DNA of 64,000 bases from Streptomyces qinglanensis (GCF_900111245.1 NZ_FOGO01000001.1:620001-684000); one strand, 5' to 3'. Shown: positions 40,348-49,193, counted from the first letter of the stretch. Translations and numbers: made by a program. The notes: generated by a model not told the origin, from the sequence alone.

Positions 40348-42509
40348 GGCTTGCCGCGGTGTTCGGAGGAATTGATGCGGCCGTGATCGGCCGCCCCGCT
40401 GATCTTGTTCCACGCTCCGTGATCCTCCGAGTAGCCGTCGCGGCCCTGCGCCCAGTCGGAGTTGACGCTGTACCACTCGTTCTTGAGCCCGGTGAGCCGG
40501 GACTCCTGGCGCAACGAGACCTGCTTGTTGTCGTCGATGGCCTCGCTCTCGATCCGGGCGTTCTCGTCCTGGACGAGGAGCTTGCTGAGACCGAACGCCG
40601 CGTTCGCCACATGGCCACTGCCATAGGGCAGGAACGACGTGGCGGTGGCGGTGGCCAGATAGCCGCCCGTGCCCTTGGGACCCCAGCCCGCGGCCTTGAG
40701 GTCCTCGGCCTTCTGGTCGCCGATCGCCTTGTAGCGGGCATCCTCCAGGAAGCCCACCGTGCGGCCCGAACGGTCGAGGCTGTCCCCGGGGCTCTCCTTC
40801 TCCGTGTGGATGTCGTCGACCATCGCAGCGTTCATGGACTCGTTGAGCACCTGGTAGGTGTCCGGGTCGCGGGAGATCTGCTTGCTGACCTCCAGCAGGT
40901 CCTCCCGGTCGAGCACCTGCTCCTCCGGTGATCCACCCATCGTCATATGGGTGTCCGTTCCGTGGTTGCCCAGCAGCTTGGCCATGTCGTCGCGGAGTTC
41001 GGCGGGCATCTCGTCCTTCTGGCCGGCCAGCCGCTCCAGCGCGTTGTCGAGCACGTTGTCGTGCTCCCTGGTGTGCTCGACGAAGGTGGCCGTCGGATCG
41101 TCCGGGTTCATGCCGCTGCCCGCCGCGAACAGGGCGTCGGCCAGGGCCTCCCGGGAGGGGAGTTCGACCCCGTCGTCGGGTCCCATGCTGTCGGGCTGAT
41201 CCTCGTCGAACCACGTCCGGCCGCCCTGGTCCTTGCCCTTGAGGAAGTAGTCGGCCTTCTCCGGGTCGTCGAACACCTCGGTGGCGGCGTCGGGGTTGTG
41301 GCTGAGCGCCTTCAGCCAGCCCGTCATCGGGTCGGCGCCGGTGGACTTGTCGCCCGGGTCCAGATCGGTGCCCATGCCGACGAGACCCCAGGCGGAGGGC
41401 GCGTCCGGCTTGCTCTTCTCGAACGTGTACATGGCCTCGCCGTACCGGTCGAGGAAGCCCTGGTCGAACTTGCCCTTGCCCATCAGGCTGCTCATGATCT
41501 GGAAACCGTAGGGCTTGGCCATGATGCCCTCGTGGCCGAACTGCTTGGTGCCCGCGTTGATCACCTCGGTCTCCCAGGCACGCATCCCGGGGGTGTCCTG
41601 ACGGGTGGCGTTGCCCAGGGTCATGCCCAGGTTGCCCTGGATGTGGTCGAGCAGTGTGGCCCGCTCCCCCTCGGGGGTGTCGCCGTGGCCGGGGTCGACC
41701 AGGTCCCGCCAGAACTGCAGGGTGCCCTCGCCTCCCATCTCGGTCGCGAAGCGCGTGGTGAAGGCCGGGTTGTCCCGCTGGTTCTCCAGTGCGGTGTTGA
41801 AGCGCTCCAGCTCGTCGTCGGGCAGCTCCCAGACCTTGACGTCGCCGCCCTTGAGCTTCTTCGCCCAGTAGTCGGCCGCGGCCTTGCCCTGGCGCGCGTC
41901 GGCGTGCTTGACGCTGTCCGCGCCCGTGCCGGAGAAGTCGTATTTGCGGTTGGCTATGTGCCGCAGCTCCTCGGAGACGATGCGGTCGGTCTCGCCCGCG
42001 TCCCACAGCACCCGCTCGATCCGCTTCTCAGCGGCGCGGATCTGGTCGTCGGTGGGCGGTTCGATCTCCGCGTCGCCGGCGACCGCGGGCGGGGGCACCG
42101 AGGCGACGCCGAGGCCCTTGTCGTTGATGTAGATGTTGTCCTCGGCGACGTCGTCGACGATCTTCTCCAGATCGCTCTGGTGGTCGGTGAAGGCGCTGTG
42201 GGCCGTCTTCAGCAGCCCGTGCACGTCCTCCGCCTCCCTGCGCAGCTCGCGGAACTGCACGGCGGTCTTGTGGGCGAACTCGCCCGTCGCCGTGGCGTTC
42301 TGCCCCTTCCAGTCCGCGCCGAGCACCGCCGCCAGGAAGTCCTGTGCCGTGGTGTCGGGCCTGCCTTTGGCCGCGGCACCCTTCCCGGTGCCGTCGTACA
42401 GGTCGCGCAGTTTCTGGACCATCGCCTTCCAGTCGGTGACCGCGGTGTGCAGCTTCCCCAACTTCAGATCGCGCAGTTGCGCGAAGCCCATCTTCTCCGT
42501 CTCGGCCAC
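40344..42509 (-). CDS. large DUF6571-like protein, cassette 2
   Basis: A 721-residue charged helical protein, paralogous to the 800-residue protein at 24200-26602. The N-terminal ~120 residues form a WXG/ESX-like helical region (LGADWKGQNATATGEFAHKT). Mid-protein blocks such as FHEGIM-like GHEGIMAKPYGFQIM, DPMTGWLKALSHNPDAATEVF (part) and TFVEHTREHDNVLDNALER are conserved in position with cassette 1. A Gly/Ala-rich helix (TATATSFLPYGSGHVANAA) stands near residue 620-640. No signal peptide. Its base composition is normal for the window, unlike cassette 1. The GTG at 42509 follows GGGGGA; it lies 22 bp after the small cassette gene. Confidence 0.78.
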   Translation of the reverse strand: MAETEKMGFAQLRDLKLGKLHTAVTDWKAMVQKLRDLYDGTGKGAAAKGRPDTTAQDFLAAVLGADWKGQNATATGEFAHKTAVQFRELRREAEDVHGLLKTAHSAFTDHQSDLEKIVDDVAEDNIYINDKGLGVASVPPPAVAGDAEIEPPTDDQIRAAEKRIERVLWDAGETDRIVSEELRHIANRKYDFSGTGADSVKHADARQGKAAADYWAKKLKGGDVKVWELPDDELERFNTALENQRDNPAFTTRFATEMGGEGTLQFWRDLVDPGHGDTPEGERATLLDHIQGNLGMTLGNATRQDTPGMRAWETEVINAGTKQFGHEGIMAKPYGFQIMSSLMGKGKFDQGFLDRYGEAMYTFEKSKPDAPSAWGLVGMGTDLDPGDKSTGADPMTGWLKALSHNPDAATEVFDDPEKADYFLKGKDQGGRTWFDEDQPDSMGPDDGVELPSREALADALFAAGSGMNPDDPTATFVEHTREHDNVLDNALERLAGQKDEMPAELRDDMAKLLGNHGTDTHMTMGGSPEEQVLDREDLLEVSKQISRDPDTYQVLNESMNAAMVDDIHTEKESPGDSLDRSGRTVGFLEDARYKAIGDQKAEDLKAAGWGPKGTGGYLATATATSFLPYGSGHVANAAFGLSKLLVQDENARIESEAIDDNKQVSLRQESRLTGLKNEWYSVNSDWAQGRDGYSEDHGAWNKISGAADHGRINSSEHRGKP

Positions 42510-42531
42510 AGTGCCGTCCCCCGTCGGGTGC

Positions 42532-42966
42532 CTACTTGATCCGGTCGTCCAGCGTCGCGATGGAGGACATCGCTCCCTTGATCTTGTCCTCGTCCTTGTC
42601 GTGTTCGGCCCTGGTGTAGTCGAGGTGGTCGGAGAGCTGCCCGCAGGCGTCCTTGAGCGTCTTGAGTTTGGTCTCCCACGCCTCGTTGAGGTCGCCGAGT
42701 GCCGCGCCCATGTCCAGACCCTCGCCGGTCAGCGAGGTCGCGGCCTCCCCCGAGGCCGTCGCCGCGTGCCCGCCGTCGGCGCCGAGCTGCCGGCGCAGGC
42801 CGTAGGCCATGTTGCCGAGCTTGCCCAACTCGTCGTCCTCGACGACGAGATCCAGGGCACCGCCCGTACCGCACCCCGGATGGTCGGCCGCCGAGTAGCC
42901 GTTCAGCCGCATCCTGGTGTCGCCCGCCGCGTGTGCCTTCGCCTCTTCCCATTCGGTGAACGTCAC
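42532..42966 (-). CDS. small WXG/ESX-like helical protein, cassette 2
   Basis: A 144-residue helical protein without signal peptide, first gene of cassette 2. It has the TRMRLNG block, a Gly/acidic linker, a first helix (DELGKLGNMAYGLRRQLGAD), and a long C-terminal helical part with AWETKLKTLKDACGQLSDHL then DYTRAEHDKDEDKIKGAM. This hairpin of two helices is the shape of ESX/WXG100 proteins, although the WXG triplet is not exact. The GTG at 42966 has GGGGGT upstream; an ATG at 42993 is an alternative. Confidence 0.72.
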   Translation of the reverse strand: MTFTEWEEAKAHAAGDTRMRLNGYSAADHPGCGTGGALDLVVEDDELGKLGNMAYGLRRQLGADGGHAATASGEAATSLTGEGLDMGAALGDLNEAWETKLKTLKDACGQLSDHLDYTRAEHDKDEDKIKGAMSSIATLDDRIK

Positions 42967-43105
42967 GTCCGCACCCCCGTTCGATCTGTGCATGGTGAAG
43001 GATTCAACGTAGGTGGCCGCCCTGTGCGCAGCAACCCGGGCCGTGCGCCCGGCACGCCGAAAAACCTTTGCCCCGGCGGGGGCCTTCCGGCCCACAATGA
43101 GGGCC

Positions 43106-43136
43106 GGGAAGCCCGGCACGGGGGAGCGGGCTTCCC
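43106..43136. promoter_or_regulatory. 10-bp inverted repeat upstream of rtcB
   Basis: GGGAAGCCCG and CGGGCTTCCC pair around an 11-nt spacer in the divergent space between cassette 2 and rtcB. Either a 5' leader hairpin of rtcB or a regulator site. Confidence 0.45.
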
Positions 43137-43188
43137 CTCTTCTCGATGGGATCTCATCGATGTTCTGTTACGGGGGAGTTGAACGACC

Positions 43189-44382
43189 ATGACACACGTG
43201 GAGATGCCCGGTGCCCGGGTACCGATCCGGATGTGGGCGGATCCGGGCACCGTGGAGGACGTCGCGCTGCGGCAGCTCCAGAACGTCGCCACGCTGCCCT
43301 GGATCAAGGGCCTGGCGGTGATGCCCGACGTGCACTACGGGAAAGGTGCCACCGTCGGTTCCGTCATCGCGATGCACGGCGCCGTCTGCCCGGCCGCCGT
43401 GGGGGTGGACATCGGGTGCGGGATGTCTGCGGTGCGCACGTCGCTGACGGCGAACGACCTGCCCGGAGACCTCTCACGGCTGCGCTCGAGGATCGAGCAG
43501 GCGATCCCGGTGGGGCGCGGCATGCACGACGAGCCGGTGGAGCCCGGACAGGTGCACGGGCTGCCGACCACCGGCTGGGACGACTTCTGGGCGCGCTTCG
43601 ACGGCGTCGCCGAGGCCGTGCGGTTCCGGCAGGAGCGGGCCACCAAGCAGATGGGCACGCTCGGCGGGGGCAACCACTTCGTGGAGGTGTGCCTGGACAC
43701 CGAGGACCGGGTGTGGCTGATGCTGCACTCCGGTTCCCGCAACATCGGCAAGGAGCTGGCGGACTTCCACATCGGCCAGGCGCAGCGGCTCCCGCACAAC
43801 CAGGGGCTGGTCGACCGCGACCTCGCCGTGTTCGTCAAGGACACCCCGCAGATGGCGGCCTACCGGCACGACCTGTTCTGGGCCCAGGAGTACGCCAGGC
43901 ACAACCGGGCGCTGATGATGGGGCTGCTGCAGGACGTGATGCGCAAGGAGTTCAAGAAGGCCAGGCCCGGCTTCGAGGAGACCATCTCCTGCCACCACAA
44001 CTACGTGTCCGAGGAGCGGTACGACGGGCTGGACCTGCTGGTCACCCGGAAGGGGGCGATCCGTGCGGGCAGCGGCGAGTTCGGGATCATCCCCGGCTCG
44101 ATGGGCACCGGCTCGTACATCGTCAAGGGACTCGGCAACGCGGCCTCGTTCAACTCCGCGTCGCACGGCGCGGGGCGGCGCATGAGCCGGAACGCGGCCA
44201 AGCGGCGCTTCACCGAGCGGGACCTCGCGGAGCAGACCCGCGGCGTGGAGTGCCGCAAGGACGGCGGTGTCGTGGACGAGATCCCCGGTGCCTACAAGCC
44301 GATCGAGCAGGTCATCGACCAGCAGCGCGACCTCGTCGAGGTCGTCGCCAAGCTCCGGCAGGTCGTCTGCGTGAAGGGCTGA
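43189..44382 (+). CDS. rtcB: RtcB-family RNA ligase (3'-phosphate)
   Basis: A 397-residue GTP-dependent ligase that joins 2',3'-cyclic-phosphate or 3'-phosphate RNA ends to 5'-OH ends, used in RNA repair. Key motifs: MPDVHYGKGATVGSV, VGVDIGCGM (Cys metal ligand), GGGNHFVEV, HSGSRNIG, GSMGTGSYIVKG and SASHGAGR, whose His is the guanylated residue. ATG at 43189 follows GGGGGAG. It stands without rtcA, archease or an RtcR activator, as often in actinobacteria. Convergent with a TetR gene across a strong hairpin. Confidence 0.94.
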   Translation: MTHVEMPGARVPIRMWADPGTVEDVALRQLQNVATLPWIKGLAVMPDVHYGKGATVGSVIAMHGAVCPAAVGVDIGCGMSAVRTSLTANDLPGDLSRLRSRIEQAIPVGRGMHDEPVEPGQVHGLPTTGWDDFWARFDGVAEAVRFRQERATKQMGTLGGGNHFVEVCLDTEDRVWLMLHSGSRNIGKELADFHIGQAQRLPHNQGLVDRDLAVFVKDTPQMAAYRHDLFWAQEYARHNRALMMGLLQDVMRKEFKKARPGFEETISCHHNYVSEERYDGLDLLVTRKGAIRAGSGEFGIIPGSMGTGSYIVKGLGNAASFNSASHGAGRRMSRNAAKRRFTERDLAEQTRGVECRKDGGVVDEIPGAYKPIEQVIDQQRDLVEVVAKLRQVVCVKG

Positions 44383-44469
44383 CCCGCCGGGCCGGGCCAC
44401 CGCCCCGGCGACCGGCGGCGCTCCGGCAGACCGGGAGCAGCTTCGGCAGACCGGCGGCAGCTCGGCGGC

Positions 44470-44498
44470 GGGACCGGCAGGGGACTACTGCCGGTCCC
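44470..44498. terminator. bidirectional terminator between rtcB and tetR-type gene
   Basis: GGGACCGGCAG-GGGACTA-CTGCCGGTCCC is a perfect 11-bp stem; its right arm runs into the last codons of the TetR gene. Confidence 0.65.
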
Positions 44499-45051
44499 CC
44501 GCCACGCACGCGGCGGCCAGGCGGCGCGCGTAGGCCGGGTCGAGACCGCCGGGCCGGAAGAGGATGCGGTACATCATCGGTGCCACGACCTGGTCGAGGA
44601 CCGTCTCCACGTCGGGCAGCCGACGCTCCCCGCGCGCGTCGGCCCGCCGGAGGACGACGTCGATCTGCTCGGCCGCGTAGGCGGAGCAGCGGCCCGCGTT
44701 GTCCCCGTCCGGGTCGCCGAGCAGCGCGTCGCGGAGGTAGGACCGGCCGGGGGGCGAGTCCATCTCGTCCAGGAACTGCTCGGCCCAGGCGGCCAGGTCG
44801 GCGGCCAGCTCACCGTGGTCCGCCGGGTCCGTCTCGGGCCGCAGATGCTCCACGGCGACGTCCGAGAGCAGCTCCCGCAGGTCGCCCCAGCGGCGGTAGA
44901 CGGTGGAGGGGGTGACCCCGGCGCGGGCGGCGATCAGCGGCACGGTCAGCGCGCCGCGGCCCACCTCCGCCTCCAGTGCGTGCACGGCGTCGTGCACCGC
45001 CTGCTGGACGCGGGCACTGCGCCCACCCGGGCGCGCCATCGCTCTGGCCAT
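44485..45051 (-). CDS. TetR-family transcriptional repressor
   Basis: A ~188-residue regulator. The N-terminal helix-turn-helix is ALTVPLIAARAGVTPSTVYRRWG, quoted only in part as VTPSTVYRRWG, typical of TetR proteins; the C-terminal part is an all-helical ligand domain. It follows the amidase gene by 1-10 bp depending on which ATG is used (45060, 45051 or 45042), so it is in the amidase operon. It probably represses its own operon and perhaps the divergent hydrolase at 46830 through the palindromes there. Confidence 0.85.
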   Translation of the reverse strand: MARAMARPGGRSARVQQAVHDAVHALEAEVGRGALTVPLIAARAGVTPSTVYRRWGDLRELLSDVAVEHLRPETDPADHGELAADLAAWAEQFLDEMDSPPGRSYLRDALLGDPDGDNAGRCSAYAAEQIDVVLRRADARGERRLPDVETVLDQVVAPMMYRILFRPGGLDPAYARRLAAACVAGDRQ

Positions 45052-45061
45052 GGGCGCCATG

Positions 45062-46471
45062 CTAAAGCACAGTCGTTGCGTGAGTGCCGGCTCCGCCCGA
45101 GGTGCCGCCGACCGGGGCGAGGGCACCGGGCCGGCGGGTCCGCTCGTAGGCGTGCCCGGCGCGCAGGAGCACCGCCTCCTCCCGCGGGCGGCCCATGAGC
45201 TGCATCCCGATCGGCAGTCCCGCCCGGTCGTGGCCGACCGGCACGGTCAGCGCGGGTACACCGGTGATGTCGGCGGGAGCGGAGAGGCGTACGTAGCTGT
45301 CCGAGACACTCTCGACGGTGCCGTCGGGCCAGTTGCGGTCCGCCCGGCCGGCTTCGGCCGCGGTGGTGGGGACGGTCGGCGCCGCGACGACGTCGACCGT
45401 CTCCAGCATGCTCAGCCAGCTCTGCCGCATGAGGGTGCGGGCCCGTTGGGCGCGCAGGTAGTCGGCCGCGGGCAGCAGCGCACCGGCTTCCAGGAGGATC
45501 CGCACGTCCGGGGCGTACAGCTCGGGGACGGTGCGCAGCGTCCGCTCGTGGTACGCGGTGGCTTCGGGGACCATCAGGCCCCACTGGACGGCCTGGACGT
45601 AGCGGGCCATCGGGATCTCGACGTCGACGAGTCGCGCGCCGAGCTCCGCCAGCCGGCCGATCGCCTGCCGGACGGCCGTCTCGACCTCGGGGTCGACGCG
45701 GTCGAAGAAGTAGTTGCCCGGCACCCCGACGCGGAGCCCGGTGAGGTCGTGGGCGGGCCGGGGCGGCGGGCCGGGGTCGCGCGGGGCGTCCCCGGTGAGC
45801 ACGGCCATGACCAGGGAGGCGTCCTCGACGGTGCGGGTGAGCGGTCCGACGTGGTCCAGCGACCAGGACAGCGGGGTGACGCCGTGCCGGGGGACGAGGC
45901 CGAACGTCGGCTTGAGGCCGACCACGCCGTTCAGCGCGGCGGGCACCCGGATGGATCCGCCGGTGTCGGTGCCCAGTGCGAAGGTCGCCGCCCCCGCGGC
46001 CACCGCCACGGCGGAACCGCCGCTCGATCCCCCGGCGACGCGCCGCTGGTCCCAGGCGTTCCGCGTCTGCGGCGTGGTGAGGCCGTAGGCGAACTCGTGG
46101 GTGTGGGTCTTGCCGACCAGGGCCGCTCCTGCGGCGGTCACCCGCGCGGCGACCGTGCTGTCGGTGCCGGCCCGGTGCCCGGAGCGCACCCGGGAGCTCG
46201 CGGTCGTCGGTTCACCGGCCACGTCGATCAGGTCCTTCAGCCCGACGGGGATGCCCGGCAGGGGGACCGCTCCGGGGTCGGCGGCGAGTTGGTGCCCGGC
46301 CTCGCGCGCGGCCCGGCGCGCCCGTTCGGCGGTGACCGTCACATAGGCACCCAGCCGCGGTTCGGTCGCCGCGATCCGGTCCAGTACCGAGTCCACCAGT
46401 TCCAGGGGGGACAGCGCGCGGGCGCGGAGCTGCTCGGCGGCTTCGGTGAGGGGGAGTTCATACGGCTGCAT
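45062..46471 (-). CDS. amidase-signature hydrolase (AtzF/GatA-like)
   Basis: A 469-residue amidase with the Ser-cisSer-Lys triad: Lys in GLKDLIDVAG, the Gly/Ser core GGSSGGSAVAVAAG, and the nucleophile Ser in DTGGSIRVPAAL. It would hydrolyse a C-N amide bond, releasing ammonia or an amine, in the cytoplasm. It overlaps an upstream 77-residue gene by 14 bp that looks like an AtzG/GatC-type partner, which places it nearer the AtzF/AtzE amidases (biuret, allophanate or similar) than to the tRNA amidotransferase. TetR gene follows directly. Confidence 0.92.
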   Translation of the reverse strand: MQPYELPLTEAAEQLRARALSPLELVDSVLDRIAATEPRLGAYVTVTAERARRAAREAGHQLAADPGAVPLPGIPVGLKDLIDVAGEPTTASSRVRSGHRAGTDSTVAARVTAAGAALVGKTHTHEFAYGLTTPQTRNAWDQRRVAGGSSGGSAVAVAAGAATFALGTDTGGSIRVPAALNGVVGLKPTFGLVPRHGVTPLSWSLDHVGPLTRTVEDASLVMAVLTGDAPRDPGPPPRPAHDLTGLRVGVPGNYFFDRVDPEVETAVRQAIGRLAELGARLVDVEIPMARYVQAVQWGLMVPEATAYHERTLRTVPELYAPDVRILLEAGALLPAADYLRAQRARTLMRQSWLSMLETVDVVAAPTVPTTAAEAGRADRNWPDGTVESVSDSYVRLSAPADITGVPALTVPVGHDRAGLPIGMQLMGRPREEAVLLRAGHAYERTRRPGALAPVGGTSGGAGTHATTVL

Positions 46472-46691
46472 GGTGCTCCCCCGCCGCGTGCGTGTCCGGG
46501 TGGCCGGCTTCGGGTCGGTAGTCGGCCGCGGGCGGCGTGTCGGCGAAGTCGAGTTCGCGCAGGACGGAGACGACGGCGTGGATGTGCTCGGCGGTGGCCG
46601 CCACCTGGGCGTGGCGGTCGTCGGGCAACGGGAGTCCGGTGCGGGCCGCCCAGCGGGCCGCTTCGGGCGGGGTGAGTCCGTCGGTCGGCAT
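46458..46691 (-). CDS. AtzG-like (DUF4089) small amidase subunit
   Basis: A 77-residue protein with a helix (DDRHAQVAATAEHIHAVVSV) and the tail PPAADYRPE typical of the AtzG/DUF4089 group, which are GatC-like small subunits wrapping an amidase. The last 14 bp overlap the amidase start, a coupling consistent with a 1:1 complex. GAGGAGA precedes the ATG at 46691. The assignment rests on short motifs and context. Confidence 0.65.
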   Translation of the reverse strand: MPTDGLTPPEAARWAARTGLPLPDDRHAQVAATAEHIHAVVSVLRELDFADTPPAADYRPEAGHPDTHAAGEHHAAV

Positions 46692-46807
46692 CAGCGCTCT
46701 CCTCTGGTCGGGGCGGTGCGGCGGGGTTCGGCGGCCGGGCCCGGGGGGGCAGGCCGACGGACGAGGTCCGACACCGACAACAAAAGCGAATCCTTTGCGT
46801 TAGCCGA

Positions 46808-46834
46808 CCGTAGGAGCTACGGTGCATTAATGCA
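46808..46834. promoter_or_regulatory. two adjoining palindromes at the MBL-hydrolase start
   Basis: CCGTAG-GAG-CTACGG (46808-46822) abuts the perfect palindrome TGCATTAATGCA (46823-46834), which covers the ATG at 46830. The pair lies in the 138-bp divergent space with the amidase operon and is a good candidate for TetR binding. Confidence 0.6.
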
Positions 46835-47756
46835 AACGGTTAGCTTTAGCTCTGCCGAGGTCGTCCCCTCCTGGACCGTGGGCGAGCTCGTGGTCCACCG
46901 CGTGGACGAGGTACCGCTGCCCGCCCCGACCGGCCGCTGGCTACTGCCCGGCGCCACCGCCGAGGTCGTCGCCCGGCACGACTGGCTGCGGCCCGACTTC
47001 GCCGACCGCGACGGCGCGCTGCGCCTGGCCAGCCACAGCTTCGCCTTCTCGGTCAACGGGCTGCGGGTCCTCGTCGACACCGGCATCGGCAACGGGAAGC
47101 CCCGCGCGAACCCGGCCTGGCACGACCTGCGCACCGACTACCCGGAGCGCCTCGCGGCCGCGGGATTCCCGCCCGACTCCGTCGACCTGGTGCTCCTGAC
47201 CCATCTGCACACCGACCACGTCGGCTGGAACACCCGGGCACAGGACGGCGGCTGGGTACCCACCTTCCCCATCGCCCGCTATGTCACGTCCCGCACCGAG
47301 CGGGAGTTCTGGGCCGGACACCCCATGGACGAGGCACGGACCCAGATGTTCCGCGACTCGGTGCACCCCGTCGAGAAAGCGGGGCAGCTCGACCTGGTGG
47401 ACCTCCCGGAAGCGGGTCTCGACCTCGCCCCCGGCCTGCGACTGCTTCCCACTCCCGGGCACACTCCCGGCCACTTCGCGGTCCGGCTCGACAGCGCCGG
47501 AGAGACCGCGCTGATCACCGGCGACTGCGTCCACCACCCCGTGCAACTGCCGGAGCCCGGGATCGGGAGCTGCGTGGACATCGACCCACGGCAGTCCGAG
47601 GCCACCCGGCGCACCCTGCTGGCCGCCCTCGCCGACACCGGCACCCTGGTCCTGGGCACCCACTTCCCGCCGCCCACCGCCGGACGCGTAACCGGCGGGG
47701 CGGGCCGCCACCGGCTGACCCCCGTCCCCCCGGACAGCGGTCCGGGCACCGACTGA
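46830..47756 (+). CDS. metallo-beta-lactamase-fold hydrolase (lactonase-like)
   Basis: A 308-residue MBL-fold enzyme with the zinc motif HLHTDHVGWN (H-x-H-x-D-H), a downstream ligand His in TPGHTPGHFAV and Asp in ITGDCVHHP, and a final His in GTHFPPP. Its layout (DTGIGNGKP head) resembles AHL-lactonase-like or arylsulfatase-like MBL proteins. The substrate is not known. The first codons (caa acg gtt agc ttt) are AT-rich for this genome, as is the operator that overlaps the ATG. Divergent from the amidase-TetR operon, suggesting one catabolic or signal-degrading unit. Confidence 0.87.
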   Translation: MQTVSFSSAEVVPSWTVGELVVHRVDEVPLPAPTGRWLLPGATAEVVARHDWLRPDFADRDGALRLASHSFAFSVNGLRVLVDTGIGNGKPRANPAWHDLRTDYPERLAAAGFPPDSVDLVLLTHLHTDHVGWNTRAQDGGWVPTFPIARYVTSRTEREFWAGHPMDEARTQMFRDSVHPVEKAGQLDLVDLPEAGLDLAPGLRLLPTPGHTPGHFAVRLDSAGETALITGDCVHHPVQLPEPGIGSCVDIDPRQSEATRRTLLAALADTGTLVLGTHFPPPTAGRVTGGAGRHRLTPVPPDSGPGTD

Positions 47757-47903
47757 CCGGGGCCGGGGCCGGGGGCCACCGGGCAGGCCGCGGACCGGCG
47801 TCACCGGAGCCACGAGGACCGATCCCGGAACGCGCGGCACTTGTCCCGGGACGCGAGGCCGCGAGGACCGGCCCGGCACCTCCGTGAGCAGGGCACCTCC
47901 GTG

Positions 47904-47954
47904 AGCACGGCGGCCCCGTCAGCACGGCGGCCCCGTGAGCCCGGCGGCCCCGTC
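47904..47954. repeat. 17-bp tandem repeat, 3 copies
   Basis: Three head-to-tail units of AGCMCGGCGGCCCCGTS (47904-47920, 47921-47937, 47938-47954), running into the last bases of the MerR gene. The 196-bp convergent space holds no other feature. Confidence 0.85.
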
Positions 47955-48315
47955 AGCCCGCCGCCCGCACCGTCGTGCTGCGCAGCGCGGCCCGCAGCCG
48001 GTCGCGCACCTCCACCTGCGCTGCGATCCGGGCCTCCAGAACGGCGAGCCGCTGTTCGGCGATCCGCAGCCCCTCCGGCGACGGCGGGGCCGTGACCATG
48101 TCACCGTCCAGGCAGGCGGCGAAGCAAGCGACATCCTCCAACGTCAGCCCGGCCTGCAGCAGGTGGCGGATGTTGCGGACGCGGACCTCGGCGGACGCCT
48201 CGTAGCAGCGGTAGCCGTTGGGGGCGCGGCGGGAGGTGAGCAGCCCGGCCTGCTCGTAGTGGCGCAGCGCCCGCGCCGTCGTCCCCGTCCGCCGGGCCAG
48301 CTCGCCGATCCGCAT
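47953..48315 (-). CDS. MerR-family transcriptional regulator
   Basis: A 120-residue regulator. The N-terminal winged helix is typical (MRIGELARRTGTTARALRHY, EQAGLL), followed by the dimer helix (RIAEQRLAVLEARIAAQVEV). A Cys in DVACFAACLDGD region is present but no metal-binding loop is obvious. It lies 95 bp after the SDR gene on the same strand and probably regulates it. ATG at 48315 with GGGGGG 10 nt upstream. Confidence 0.88.
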   Translation of the reverse strand: MRIGELARRTGTTARALRHYEQAGLLTSRRAPNGYRCYEASAEVRVRNIRHLLQAGLTLEDVACFAACLDGDMVTAPPSPEGLRIAEQRLAVLEARIAAQVEVRDRLRAALRSTTVRAAG

Positions 48316-48410
48316 GCCGCCACCACCCCCCGGAGGGAGTAGTACCACAGCGGGTGGCGGCACGGCGCGGGCAGCCGGAGTGCGCTCCCCGGCCGCCTCG
48401 CACAGCCCCC

Positions 48411-49193
48411 TCACGCCAGCACCGCGCCGCCGTCCACCGGCAGCACGGCGCCGGTGACGAACGACGCCTCGGGTGCGGCCAGCCCGACCACGGCCCAGGC
48501 CACTTCCTCGGGCCTGCCGACGCGGCCCAGCGGGGAGCGGGCGATCTGCCACTCGCGGATCCTGCGGCGCTGCTCGGGGTCGAGCCCCCGGTGCTCGCCG
48601 ATGGGGGTGTCGACGGCACCCGGCGCGACGGCGACCACCCGGACACCGCGCGGTGCCAGCTGAACGGCCCAGCTCCGGGTGAGCAGTTCGAGGGCGGTCT
48701 TGGAGGCGGCGTAGAGCGGGTTGCCCGGCCAGGCGCGCTGGCCGACGGAGGTGCTGATGTTGACGACCACACCCTGTCCGGAAGCGGCCTCCAGCGCGGG
48801 CAGCGCGGCCTGGGTCAGCAGGACGGGCGCGGTGAGGTTGGTGGCGAACTGGGCCTCGACGCCCGCACGGGTGTGACTGCCCAGGCTCTCGCCGCCGACG
48901 ATGCCCGCGTTGTTGACGAGGACGTCGAGCCGCCCGGTCAGCTCCAGCGAGGCAACCACGATCCGGTCGGGCGCGTCCTGCTCGGTGAGGTCGGCCGGGT
49001 ACGGGGTGATGGCACCGGCGCCGGGCTCCGCGGCGGTCTCGCGGAGCGGCTCCGGGCGGCGTCCGACGGCCAGTACATGTGCGCCGCGCGCGGCGAAGGC
49101 CCGTGCGGTGGCCCGGCCGATGCCCGTACCGGCGCCGGTGACGACGACGGTGCGGGGCTGCTGCGACGTGTTCGTCTCGGTCATCTCGTCCAT
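48411..49193 (-). CDS. short-chain dehydrogenase/reductase (SDR)
   Basis: A 260-residue classical SDR: VVTGAGTGIGRATA (NAD(P) binding), NNAGIVGG, the catalytic Ser in NISTSVGQ and YAASK (Tyr and Lys), ending VLPVDGGAVLA. The substrate is unknown. GAGGA 7 nt before supports the ATG at 49193. The direct repeat GTCAAGGTCAAG (49222-49233) about 30 bp upstream would read TTGACCTTGAC on its strand and may include the -35 box or half-sites for the MerR protein encoded downstream. Confidence 0.9.
   Translation of the reverse strand: MDEMTETNTSQQPRTVVVTGAGTGIGRATARAFAARGAHVLAVGRRPEPLRETAAEPGAGAITPYPADLTEQDAPDRIVVASLELTGRLDVLVNNAGIVGGESLGSHTRAGVEAQFATNLTAPVLLTQAALPALEAASGQGVVVNISTSVGQRAWPGNPLYAASKTALELLTRSWAVQLAPRGVRVVAVAPGAVDTPIGEHRGLDPEQRRRIREWQIARSPLGRVGRPEEVAWAVVGLAAPEASFVTGAVLPVDGGAVLA

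Noticed and set aside
40947..42539. Long plus-strand frame opposite the cassette-2 large protein
   Set aside because: Val/Leu/Gly-rich shadow; the minus-strand protein has a conserved paralogue and coupled neighbours.
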